The position numbers were made by a program, and so were the translations under genes. Of a stretch of DNA of 27,729 bases, positions 1 through 7,656 are shown piece after piece (within the stretch, counting starts at the first letter, position 1; each line of letters starts with the position of its first letter). The notes beneath the pieces were generated by a model. That model saw nothing but the letters and a program-made list of their open reading frames with translations, was not told the DNA's origin and did no database searches. The stretch is from an uncultured Clostridia bacterium (GTDB lineage Bacteria > Bacillota > Clostridia > Oscillospirales > Ruminococcaceae), in assembly GCA_937892655.1 (NCBI GenBank), contig CALBJC010000104.1:1-27729 (forward strand), given 5' to 3'.

Positions 1-528
1 ACAATCACAGGTCGTGGTACAGTTGCTACAGGTAGAGTAGAAAGAGGTCAGCTCAAGCTCAACGATGAAGTTGAAATCATCGGTCTCACAGAAGAAAGAG
101 CTAAGACAGTTGTTACTGGTATCGAAATGTTCAGAAAGCTCCTCGACTACGCAGAAGCAGGCGATAACATCGGTGCTCTCCTCCGTGGTGTTCAGAGATC
201 TGACATCGAAAGAGGCCAGGTTCTTTGTAAGCCAGGTTCAATCAACCCACTCACAAAGTTCACAGGTCAGGTTTACGTTTTGAAGAAGGAAGAAGGCGGC
301 CGTCATACACCATTCTTCAACAACTACAGACCACAGTTCTACTTCAGAACAACAGACGTTACAGGCGTTATCACACTCCCAGCTGATAAGGAAATGTGTA
401 TGCCTGGTGACAACGTTGAAATCGACGTTGAACTCATCACACCTATCGCTATTGAAGAAGGCTTACGTTTCGCTATCCGTGAAGGTGGCCGTACAGTAGG
501 TTCAGGCGTTGTAACAGCTACAAAGTAA
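1..528 (+). CDS. tuf: Elongation factor Tu, C-terminal part (5' end outside window)
   Basis: The frame is open from base 1 and ends at TAA 526-528, giving 175 residues of EF-Tu domains II and III. Recognisable stretches include the domain II start TITGRGTVATGRVERG, the GDN-GALLRG segment, the domain III PHTKF-like LTKFTGQVYVL, the FFNNYRPQFYFRTTDVTG block and the C-terminal FAIREGGRTVGSGVV. EF-Tu delivers aminoacyl-tRNA to the ribosome in the cytoplasm. The GTPase domain lies upstream of the window. Codon choice is strongly biased (AAG, ACA, TCA, CTC), as expected of a very highly expressed gene. The gene ends in a strong terminator and is unrelated to the downstream sugar operon. Confidence 0.98.
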   Translation, partial: TITGRGTVATGRVERGQLKLNDEVEIIGLTEERAKTVVTGIEMFRKLLDYAEAGDNIGALLRGVQRSDIERGQVLCKPGSINPLTKFTGQVYVLKKEEGGRHTPFFNNYRPQFYFRTTDVTGVITLPADKEMCMPGDNVEIDVELITPIAIEEGLRFAIREGGRTVGSGVVTATK

Positions 529-561
529 TTTATAACTGATTACAAAATCATATAAAAATTT

Positions 562-598
562 GGCGACTATCGCAAAAGCGATGGTCGCCTTTTTATTT
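562..598 (+). terminator. Intrinsic terminator of tuf
   Basis: A 12-bp stem with one G-U pair (562-573 with 578-589, loop AAAA) is followed by a T-rich run TTTTTATTTT. It starts 33 bases after the tuf stop codon. Confidence 0.95.
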
Positions 599-646
599 TC
601 ATAATAAAATTGGTGTTTTGGGATATAATATAAGAGTAAATGAGAA

Positions 647-709
647 TTGCGCAAAACATCTCATAGCAAATGATATGTAATAGTAAAATGCGCAACTAAA
701 GTTGCGCAA
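647..709. repeat. Cluster of TTGCGCAA palindromes upstream of the lacI-family gene
   Basis: TTGCGCAA occurs at 647-654. TGCGCAAC (689-696) and GTTGCGCA (701-708) form a perfect 8-bp inverted repeat around TAAA. A near copy, TTGCACAA, lies at 793-800 between the -35 and -10 of the operon promoter. ATGAGA (640-645) and TCTCAT (659-664) also bracket the first copy. With the promoter and operator boxes described separately, these fill the gene-free stretch 529-868; I see no coding potential there. Function is not known: regulator binding sites or a small hairpin are both possible. Confidence 0.55.
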
Positions 710-721
710 ATTCTTAATTTC

Positions 722-729
722 AAACGCTT
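722..729. promoter_or_regulatory. LacI/GalR-type operator half-palindrome (upstream box)
   Basis: AAACGCTT fits the AAnCGnTT core typical of LacI/GalR-family operators. Its centre is 102 bp upstream of the second such box at 824-831, a spacing that would permit DNA looping. Assignment to the adjacent regulator is inference. Confidence 0.5.
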
Positions 730-781
730 AATGTAGCAGAATGCACATTAAAAACTAACAAATCTTCTGTTTTAATGTCAG

Positions 782-810
782 TTGACACTATTTTGCACAA
801 ATGGTATTAT
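782..810 (+). promoter_or_regulatory. Sigma-A promoter of the galactan operon
   Basis: A consensus -35 TTGACA (782-787), a 17-bp spacer and -10 TATTAT (805-810) predict transcription starting near 817. The spacer contains TTGCACAA. The promoter excludes the upstream TTG at 782 as the lacI-family start codon. Confidence 0.9.
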
Positions 811-820
811 TTTAGTAGAG

Positions 821-834
821 AGCAAGCGGTTGCT
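821..834. promoter_or_regulatory. LacI/GalR-type operator at the transcription start
   Basis: AGCAAGCGGTTGCT is a 5-bp inverted repeat with the AAnCGnTT core (824-831). It lies about +4 to +17 relative to the predicted start, the classic position for repression by blocking RNA polymerase. The next gene encodes a LacI-family protein, so autoregulation of the whole operon is likely. Confidence 0.65.
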
Positions 835-868
835 CAATGTGGATAAAAAGGCAAAAGGGTGTGAGAAT

Positions 869-1891
869 TTGTCTGATAATTTTGAGAGTATAAAGCTAGA
901 TAGAAGAATATATCTTGATGACATAGCAAAGGAACTTGGCGTTTCAAAGTCAACGGTTTCACGAGCCATGTCTGGCAAGGGCAGAATAAGCGAGGCAACA
1001 AAACTGAGGGTTATGGAATGCATAAAAGAACATAACTATCGCCCGAATGTGATTGCAAAAAGCCTTGCATCATCAAAAACGTTCAATATTGGTGTTGTGC
1101 TGCCTGCCGATAAAGATTTAAGCGAAATTCCGTTTTTCCAGAGCTGTCTTTTAGGTGTGTGTGAAGTAACCTCAGCGCTTGATTATGATGTAGTTGTAAT
1201 TACAGCAAAATCAAATGACATTTCACAGCTTGAGCGCCTTATAGATAACAGAAAGGTTGACGGTGTTATACTTACCCGTTCGGTATTGCATGACCCTGCT
1301 ATTGAATATTTAAAAAGGCAAAATGTTCCGTTTGTGCTCATTGGCTCAAATGATGATAACTCGATCGTACAGATAGATACAGACCATACATCTGCCTGTG
1401 CTGAAATGACAAGTTATCTTCTTTCAAGCGGCTCAAAAAAGCCAGCTTTGCTTATAGGTTCAACAAATTTTGTTGTAAATAACGCTCGTCTTGCAGGCTT
1501 CAGACGTGCTCACGAAAGAGCAGGTCTTTTTGTTACAGAAAATCTCATCTACCGTGATATGACAAACCATGCGATAGTTGAACGCGCAGTAATAGACCTT
1601 TTAGGTAAGGGAGCTGACTGTATCGTATGTGGTGATGACTACATATGCTCAAGAGTTCTGACAGAGCTTGAAGTAAGAGGTATTTCAATTCCAAAGAGCA
1701 TAAAGGTTGCATCATTTTATAACAGCGCTTTCTTAAAGAGTCATACTCCTGCGATTACAGCTGTCGATATTGATGTAACTGAGCTTGGCATTCAGGCGGG
1801 CAAAACAATTATCGATATTGTTTCAAGAAGAAAGGTATCAGATAAAATCTTTGTCGGTTATGAGCTGTCAATCAAAAAATCAACATTATAA
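869..1891 (+). CDS. LacI/GalR-family transcriptional regulator of galactan/galactoside use
   Basis: The product is a cytoplasmic sugar-responsive repressor. The N-terminal helix-turn-helix and hinge are plain (residues about 12-62: IYLDDIAKELGVSKSTVSRAMSG, then ISEATKLRVMECIKEHNYRPN and AKSLASSK). A periplasmic-binding-protein-like ligand domain starts at NIGVVLP and runs to the end. The chosen start is TTG 869, preceded by AAAAGGG about 9 bases upstream, and gives 340 residues, normal for the family. GTG 839 is an alternative; the in-frame TTG at 782 is the -35 element and cannot be used. The binding-protein gene follows after 56 bases with no convincing promoter of its own, so the regulator is probably the first gene of the operon. 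The effector is presumably galactose or a beta-galactoside (inference from neighbours). Confidence 0.9.
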   Translation: MSDNFESIKLDRRIYLDDIAKELGVSKSTVSRAMSGKGRISEATKLRVMECIKEHNYRPNVIAKSLASSKTFNIGVVLPADKDLSEIPFFQSCLLGVCEVTSALDYDVVVITAKSNDISQLERLIDNRKVDGVILTRSVLHDPAIEYLKRQNVPFVLIGSNDDNSIVQIDTDHTSACAEMTSYLLSSGSKKPALLIGSTNFVVNNARLAGFRRAHERAGLFVTENLIYRDMTNHAIVERAVIDLLGKGADCIVCGDDYICSRVLTELEVRGISIPKSIKVASFYNSAFLKSHTPAITAVDIDVTELGIQAGKTIIDIVSRRKVSDKIFVGYELSIKKSTL

Positions 1892-1947
1892 AAGGTACCA
1901 AAGTCGAGAAGTGACTTTAATATAAAAACAAAAACGGAGGTTTTATT

Positions 1948-3192
1948 ATGAAGGTAAAAAAGCTTTTAGCAGCAATGCTCGCAGCTACAATGACAATGAC
2001 ATCATTTGCAGCTTGTGGCGGTAATGATGAATCAACAGCTGGTAATGACGGTGCCGTTGATACAAACAACATTACATCAGAAAACATTACTCTCAAGGTA
2101 TGGGAATCAACAGCAGGTCCTGATGAATGGATTAAGCAGGCAGGCGAAAAGTTTACTGAAAAGTATCCAAACATCAAGATTGAGTATGTAAACGTAGAGC
2201 TTGGCGATTCAACAGGTCAGATTGCTCTTGACGGTCCTGCAGGTGTAGGTCCTGACCTCTTTGCAGCTCCTCACGATAAGCTCGGTGAGCTTGTAGTAGG
2301 CGGCCACATTCTTCCAACAGCTAACGCTGATACAGTAGGTTCATCAGTTCTCGGTTCTTGTAAGAGCGCTTTGACATACGATGGCGTAATGTACGGTTAC
2401 CCAACATCAGCTGAAACCTATACTCTTTTCTACAACAAGGATCTCATTTCAGAATCAGAGCTTCCAAAAACATGGGATGAAATGTATGACTGGGTTAAGG
2501 ATTTCAACGCTGCTAACGAAGATAAGCAGGGCCTTGTAATGGACGTTGCAAACATCTACTACACAATTTTGTTCACAACAGCAAACGGCAACAGACTTTT
2601 TGGTGAATCAGGCTTTGATACATCATCATCATACCTCAATACTGCAGACGCTGTAGAAGGTATGAAGAAGTTCCAGAAGTTCAGAGAAATCATTCCTGTA
2701 GCTTCAGCTGACCTTACAACTGCTATCGCAGACGGTGCATTTGCAGCAGGTACTGCAGCAATGCATATCACAGGTCCTTGGAATGTAAGCTCATTCAAGG
2801 ATGCAGGCTTAAACTTTGGTGTTACAACCCTTCCTTCACTCACAGCAGGTGGTGACCCATCAGCTTCATTCTCAGGCACAAGAGGTATGTTCGTATCAGC
2901 TTATTCATCACATCCAAACGAAGCAGCTCTCTTCGCTGAATTCTTAATTTCAGAAGAAATGCAGAAGCTCCGTTATGAAATCACAGGCGCTCTTCCTTCA
3001 GTAGATATCCCTGTTGAAGATGAATACACACTCGGCTTCATCGCACAGCTTGACTACGCATTCCCAATGCCATCAGTTCCTGAAATGACAGCGTTCTGGG
3101 AATCAGGTAACAGCGCATCAGCTAACATCTGGGACGGTGCAGATGCTCAGGCAGAGCTCGACGCATTGAACTCAGCTATCACAGGTAACTAA
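1948..3192 (+). CDS. Sugar-binding lipoprotein of an ABC importer (family 1, MalE/GanS-like)
   Basis: This 414-residue extracellular solute-binding protein has a lipoprotein signal peptide with the acylated cysteine at C23 (TSFAAC-GG), so it is anchored on the outer face of the membrane. ITLKVWEST, the FTEKYPNIKIEYV segment, GPDLFAAPHDKLGELV and FAAGTAAMHITGPWNV are characteristic of the maltodextrin/cyclodextrin/galacto-oligosaccharide binding proteins. A strong site, ACGGAGG, precedes ATG 1948. The gene heads the importer and is separated from the permeases by a terminator-like hairpin. That fits the usual excess of binding protein over membrane subunits. Codon use is as biased as in tuf, implying high expression. 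Ligand is inferred from the GH53 and GH35 genes in the operon: beta-1,4-galacto-oligosaccharides. Confidence 0.93.
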   Translation: MKVKKLLAAMLAATMTMTSFAACGGNDESTAGNDGAVDTNNITSENITLKVWESTAGPDEWIKQAGEKFTEKYPNIKIEYVNVELGDSTGQIALDGPAGVGPDLFAAPHDKLGELVVGGHILPTANADTVGSSVLGSCKSALTYDGVMYGYPTSAETYTLFYNKDLISESELPKTWDEMYDWVKDFNAANEDKQGLVMDVANIYYTILFTTANGNRLFGESGFDTSSSYLNTADAVEGMKKFQKFREIIPVASADLTTAIADGAFAAGTAAMHITGPWNVSSFKDAGLNFGVTTLPSLTAGGDPSASFSGTRGMFVSAYSSHPNEAALFAEFLISEEMQKLRYEITGALPSVDIPVEDEYTLGFIAQLDYAFPMPSVPEMTAFWESGNSASANIWDGADAQAELDALNSAITGN

Positions 3193-3239
3193 GAAAAATC
3201 TTCCTCATATTTCTCATTGTTATTAATAAAAATTTTGAT

Positions 3240-3267
3240 AAAGGGATGCTTTTTTGGCATCCCTTTT
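3240..3267 (+). terminator. Intercistronic terminator-like hairpin after the binding-protein gene
   Basis: AAAGGGATGC (3240-3249) pairs perfectly with GCATCCCTTT (3257-3266) around a 7-base loop and is followed by a short T run. It lies 47 bases after the binding-protein stop and inside the operon, so it probably acts as a partial terminator or an mRNA 3'-end stabiliser that reduces permease expression. Confidence 0.75.
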
Positions 3268-3274
3268 CAAAAAT

Positions 3275-3323
3275 ACAGTATATTTCCGAAGGCTGAAAAT
3301 TTCAGCTTTGGGTAATCTACTGT
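3275..3323 (+). promoter_or_regulatory. Second structured leader element before the permease gene
   Basis: Stem 3286-3296 pairs with 3302-3311 (10 bp with one bulge, including GCTGA/TCAGC). It is enclosed by an outer ACAGTA (3275-3280) and TACTGT (3318-3323) pair. The structure ends just before the ribosome binding site AAAGGA (3332-3337). It may be an RNA processing or stability element; no known riboswitch class was recognised. Confidence 0.4.
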
Positions 3324-3346
3324 CATCTTTGAAAGGAATGATATAT

Positions 3347-4669
3347 ATGACTCTGGCGCTAAATCGTGACGGCTCAAGTGAAAAGAAGGTCAGAAATACC
3401 GCCCTTATCTTTATGGGATTATCCCATATTCTGTATTTAAAGCAGTATATCAAGGGTGCTGTTTTTGCTCTTATAGAAATCTTGATGCTAATCAATATCC
3501 CGACTATTGTAAAGGGGATAACTGAGCTTATAACTCTCGGTGAGCCTCAGCCGCATCTGCCGGTAATGCAGAGAAACAACTCTCTTTTTATGCTAATTGA
3601 TGGCGTAATAGTGCTTGCAATCATCTTTGTTTTTGCATGTATCTACGCTGTATCGGTAAAGAGTGCAACAAAGAGCTATAAGAGCTTTTGTGTAACAGGA
3701 AAGCTTGAGCGCAAAAAGCTGTTTGATGTTTTGGATGGTGCATTTCCTATCGCTGGTCTTGCTCCTATGGTAATTTTAGTTCTTTTCTTTGTAGTAGTGC
3801 CACTTGTATTTTCAGCAGCAGTTGCATTTACAAACTACTCCTCACCAAAACATATTGCGCCAAACAATACTATCGACTGGGTTGGCTTTGAAAACTTCAA
3901 AACTCTTTTCGGCGGCGACGCTACCTGGACTTCTGCATTTGGCAGAGTAGCACTTTGGACACTTATCTGGGCTGTGCTTGCAACCTTTACCTGCTATGCA
4001 GGCGGTCTTATTATGGCAGTTGTAATGCACGAAACAAAGTTTAAGATAAACCCGGTTTTCCGTTCAATCTTCATTTTGCCATACGCTGTACCATCAGTAG
4101 TTACAATGCTCGTATGGCAGAATTTATTAAACGGTTCATTCGGTATCGTAAACAGAACCCTTATCGCAATCGGTATCTTGGAAAAGGGTGAGGTTATTCC
4201 ATGGCTTACAGACCCAACCTTTGCTAAATTCACTTGTGTTCTGATTAACCTGTGGGCAGGTTTCCCATACTTTATGCTTCTAGCAATGGGTACAATGACA
4301 GCTATCAAGGAGGATATCTTTGAAGCTGCAAGAATTGACGGTGCTAACAAATGGCAGGTTTTCAAGTCGATTACACTCCCTAACGTTATCTATCAGACAA
4401 TGCCACTTATCATTATGTCATTTGCACATAATATCAATAACTTTGGTGCTATCTTCTTCCTGACAGGCGGCGAGCCTAACGTTGCTGACTCTACAACAAC
4501 GTATGCAAAGGGTACAGATATTGTAGTAACCTGGATCTACAAGCTCACAGTAAATATGCAGCAGTATCACTACGCAGCAGTTTTAGCAGTTTGTATCTTC
4601 ATCGTACTCGCACCATTCTCTATCTGGAATTTCAGAAATACAAAATCATTCAAGGAAGGTGAAATGTAA
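3347..4669 (+). CDS. ABC sugar importer permease, MalF/GanP type
   Basis: This membrane subunit of a carbohydrate ABC importer has 440 residues. An N-terminal extension with two hydrophobic segments (about residues 20-55 and 85-105) precedes the usual six-helix binding-protein-dependent permease domain. The cytoplasmic EAA loop is clear (EAARIDGANKWQVFKSITLPN), the site that contacts the ATPase. FFLTGGEP and a late cytoplasmic end (FKEGEM) are typical of MalF homologues. Start ATG 3347 has AAAGGA 9 bases upstream; ATG 3338 is directly against that site and unlikely. The stop codon overlaps the next gene's start (TAATG), indicating translational coupling. Specificity for galacto-oligosaccharides is inferred from context. 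Confidence 0.93.
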   Translation: MTLALNRDGSSEKKVRNTALIFMGLSHILYLKQYIKGAVFALIEILMLINIPTIVKGITELITLGEPQPHLPVMQRNNSLFMLIDGVIVLAIIFVFACIYAVSVKSATKSYKSFCVTGKLERKKLFDVLDGAFPIAGLAPMVILVLFFVVVPLVFSAAVAFTNYSSPKHIAPNNTIDWVGFENFKTLFGGDATWTSAFGRVALWTLIWAVLATFTCYAGGLIMAVVMHETKFKINPVFRSIFILPYAVPSVVTMLVWQNLLNGSFGIVNRTLIAIGILEKGEVIPWLTDPTFAKFTCVLINLWAGFPYFMLLAMGTMTAIKEDIFEAARIDGANKWQVFKSITLPNVIYQTMPLIIMSFAHNINNFGAIFFLTGGEPNVADSTTTYAKGTDIVVTWIYKLTVNMQQYHYAAVLAVCIFIVLAPFSIWNFRNTKSFKEGEM

Positions 4670-5562
4670 TGACTCAGATGGCAAATTCTCCTGAAATAAC
4701 AAAGGTTATAAAACCCAGAAAGCCACATCGCAGTGCGGCTGAAAAGTTTTACAGAGCATTTATTTTCGTTTTCTTACTCATTACAAGCTTCCTTGTAATC
4801 TATCCGCTTGTATATACGATAGTAGCGGCATTTACCCCAGGTAATTCCATTTCAAACCTTCATATCATTCCATTTAAAAATGGTGTTACTCTTGATCATT
4901 TCAAATATCTTTTTGAACAGACAAACTATCTTATGTGGTTTAAAAACACTCTGATTATCGCAACAGGAACATCAGTTACAACCCTGCTTGTATGCTCAAT
5001 GAGCGCATACATTTTCTCAAGATTTAAGTTTCAGTTCAAAAAAGGTATGATGATGTCCCTGCTTATTCTTCAGATTTTCCCATCCTTTATCGGTATGGTT
5101 TCTATCTATGTAATCTTGCATAGAATAGGCGGTCTTGATACTTTGTGGGGTATGGTGCTTATTTATCTTGCCGGTAACATACCTTACAACACTTGGCTTG
5201 TAAAGAGCTATATGGATACAATTCCAAAGTCACTTGACGAGGCTGCAAGAATTGACGGCGCTTCAAATACAAGAACCTTCTTCCAGATCGTTCTCCCTCA
5301 GGCAAAGCCGATTTTGGTGTTTCTGACAATCACGAGCTTTACAGGCCCTTGGATGGAATACATCTTTTCAAAGATGATCTTACGTTCAAATGAAAATCAG
5401 ACCCTGGCACTTGGTCTTTACAGCTTTGTAACTGATAAGAAGAATGAGTTTACTATTTTCTGTGCGGGTGCAATCATTGTTGCAATTCCGTTTATCATCT
5501 TCTTTACTCTTACTCAGAAAATGCTCGTAACATCTCTTGGCGGTGCGGCAGTAAAGGAATAA
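4669..5562 (+). CDS. ABC sugar importer permease, MalG/GanQ type
   Basis: This second membrane subunit, 297 residues, pairs with the preceding MalF-type protein. It has six predicted membrane segments, the first around FYRAFIFVFLLITSFLVIYPL. The EAA loop is EAARIDGASNTRTFFQIVLPQAKP-like, and the C-terminus ends in LVTSLGGAAVKE, close to the conserved MalG terminus. The start overlaps the upstream stop by one base. No ATP-binding subunit follows; related Gram-positive importers use a shared MsmX/MalK-type ATPase encoded elsewhere (established knowledge), which is the expected solution here. Confidence 0.94.
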   Translation: MTQMANSPEITKVIKPRKPHRSAAEKFYRAFIFVFLLITSFLVIYPLVYTIVAAFTPGNSISNLHIIPFKNGVTLDHFKYLFEQTNYLMWFKNTLIIATGTSVTTLLVCSMSAYIFSRFKFQFKKGMMMSLLILQIFPSFIGMVSIYVILHRIGGLDTLWGMVLIYLAGNIPYNTWLVKSYMDTIPKSLDEAARIDGASNTRTFFQIVLPQAKPILVFLTITSFTGPWMEYIFSKMILRSNENQTLALGLYSFVTDKKNEFTIFCAGAIIVAIPFIIFFTLTQKMLVTSLGGAAVKE

Positions 5563-5589
5563 AAAGCATATTACAAAGGAATATTTAAA

Positions 5590-7638
5590 ATGAATAATAT
5601 AACCTACAACAATAAATATATCCTCAAAAACGAAAAGCCGTGGTTTGTGATAATGGGAGAGTTTCATTACTCCCGTTATCCAAAGGCTTTCTGGAAAAAG
5701 GAAATAGGCAAGATGAAAGCAGGCGGGCTTGATATAATATCAACCTATGTAATCTGGATTCATCACGAAGAAATTAAAGGCGAATACGATTTTGAGGGCA
5801 ACAAAGATCTCCGAGCATTCTGTGAGGCGTGCAAGGAATGTGATGTAAATATGTTCTTGCGAATAGGTCCATGGATTCATGGCGAGGTAAGAAACGGCGG
5901 TTTCCCTGACTGGCTTGTTAATGAATATGGCGATAAGGCAAGAACAAATGATGAGGGTTATCTTTTTGAGGTAGAAAAGTTCTACAAGCGCATTTATAGC
6001 GAGGTAGAGGGTATGTTCTTAAAAGATGGCGGTCCTATCATCGGCGTTCAGATTGAAAATGAATATGGCCATTGTGGCGGTCTTTCTGGTGACGAGGGCG
6101 AAAAGCATATGAAAACCCTCTATGAAATGGCAAAGCGTATCGGCTTTGAAGTGCCTTTATATACTGCAACCGGTTGGGGCGGTGCTGTAACAGGCGGGCT
6201 TTTACCTGTTATGGGTGGCTACTGTGACGCTCCGTGGGCGCAGTGTACTGATAAGCTTACTCCATCACAAAACTATGTTATAACTCATGAACGTAACGAC
6301 CACGGTATCGGTGCTGATCATCATATCGGCTATGGCGTTACCTTTGATTACGAAAAATTCCCATATCTTACCGCAGAGCTCGGCGGCGGTTTACAGGTAA
6401 CTGCTCACAGACGTCCCGTAGCGCAGGGTAAGGATATAGGCGCTATGTCCTTAACAAAGCTTGCGAGCGGTGTAAATCTGCTCGGTTACTATATGTATCA
6501 TGGCGGTACAAATCCTAAGGGTAAGCTCACAACTCTGCAGGAGTCAACTGCAACGGGCTATCTCAACGACCTGCCTGAGTATTGCTACGATTTCAATGCG
6601 CCGCTCAAGGAATACGGTCAGGTGACTGATACATTCAAGGAGATAAAGCTCCTTGCGATGTTTACAAAGGATTTCGGTGAAGAATTCTGTAAAATGGATA
6701 CCTATATTTCGCCAGATGTAAGTGAAAAACCTGAGAATTTATCAGACCTTCGCTGGTCGGTAAGAAAAAACGGTGATAGTGGATACATTTTTGTTAACAA
6801 CTATCAGCGTTTATATAAGATGGCAGAGCATTGTAAAAAGCTCAAGGTAGATTTACCTGACGGTGAAATTGAGTTTCCTGAAATTACAATCCGAGATGGT
6901 GATTATTTCTTCTATCCGTTCAATATGAAGATAGGGGATGCAACTATCCGTTATTGTACTGCAACTCCTCTTTGTAAGCTCAATGATGAAACGATTTTCT
7001 TCTACTATGACAAGCCCGTTGAATGTGCAGTTGACAGCGGTGCGGATATACGCTTTATCACAAGAGAAGAGGCTAAAAACGCATATAAGCTTTATCTGCA
7101 TCAGGAGCATCTGGCGATTACAAACGGCGTTATTATACAGACTGACAAGAGCTGTGAAATATATGCTAATGAAGATATAAGTTTTAAGGTTTACCCTGAT
7201 TTTGATATGGTGCCTTTTGGTTTTGAAAAGCTCGGTGTTTCAGATGGCTTTGGCGTTTACAGAAAGAAAATTGATACAAAATCAGAGTCGGAGTTTGAGC
7301 TTGTTAGCGATGAAAATAATGTCAAGCGTTACAGAATTGATGTTGATGCTACAGAGTGTGAAGAATGCTATGTAAACATAAACTATCAGGGAAATAAGGC
7401 GAGAGTTTATGTTAACGGTGAGCTTGTGGATGATGATTTCTTTACGGGCTTTGGCTTTACAGTAGGTCTTGCAAGATTTGGTTTTCCAAAATCCTTCGAG
7501 GTTGAAATATATCCTTTGTATGAAAGCGATGATATTTATCTCGAGGTCGAGCCTCGCTTTAAAAACAGCATTGCCTGCGAGATCGAAAGTATTGAGGTTT
7601 TATGTGAGCAGAAGGTTGATATTGATTTTACGATATAG
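5590..7638 (+). CDS. Beta-galactosidase, glycoside hydrolase family 35, intracellular
   Basis: The predicted retaining exo-beta-galactosidase is a 682-residue protein without a signal peptide. Family 35 signatures are clear: GEFHYSRYPKAFWKKEIGKMKAGGLD near the start, TYVIWIHHEE, FLRIGPWIHGEVRNGGFPDWL, and IGVQIENEYG with the likely acid/base Glu158. The likely nucleophile is Glu263 in YLTAELGGG. The beta-barrel fills about residues 15-340; C-terminal beta-rich modules follow. It sits between the importer and the galactanase, so it should release galactose from imported oligosaccharides. The equivalent place in the Bacillus subtilis gan operon is held by a GH42 enzyme (GanA), so this is a functional substitution by an unrelated GH family. 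The RBS is AAAGGA before ATG 5590. Confidence 0.92.
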   Translation: MNNITYNNKYILKNEKPWFVIMGEFHYSRYPKAFWKKEIGKMKAGGLDIISTYVIWIHHEEIKGEYDFEGNKDLRAFCEACKECDVNMFLRIGPWIHGEVRNGGFPDWLVNEYGDKARTNDEGYLFEVEKFYKRIYSEVEGMFLKDGGPIIGVQIENEYGHCGGLSGDEGEKHMKTLYEMAKRIGFEVPLYTATGWGGAVTGGLLPVMGGYCDAPWAQCTDKLTPSQNYVITHERNDHGIGADHHIGYGVTFDYEKFPYLTAELGGGLQVTAHRRPVAQGKDIGAMSLTKLASGVNLLGYYMYHGGTNPKGKLTTLQESTATGYLNDLPEYCYDFNAPLKEYGQVTDTFKEIKLLAMFTKDFGEEFCKMDTYISPDVSEKPENLSDLRWSVRKNGDSGYIFVNNYQRLYKMAEHCKKLKVDLPDGEIEFPEITIRDGDYFFYPFNMKIGDATIRYCTATPLCKLNDETIFFYYDKPVECAVDSGADIRFITREEAKNAYKLYLHQEHLAITNGVIIQTDKSCEIYANEDISFKVYPDFDMVPFGFEKLGVSDGFGVYRKKIDTKSESEFELVSDENNVKRYRIDVDATECEECYVNINYQGNKARVYVNGELVDDDFFTGFGFTVGLARFGFPKSFEVEIYPLYESDDIYLEVEPRFKNSIACEIESIEVLCEQKVDIDFTI

Positions 7639-7656
7639 TTTGAAAGGACAAAAATT

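Noticed and set aside
782..868. LacI-type protein starting at TTG 782
   Set aside because: The bases at 782-787 are the -35 hexamer of a consensus promoter whose start site lies downstream, so this codon is not in the transcript. TTG 869 gives a normal family length.
1899..1919. AAAGTC/GACTTT inverted repeat between the regulator and binding-protein genes as a terminator
   Set aside because: The stem is only 6 bp, mostly A-T, and is not followed by a T run; left unassigned.
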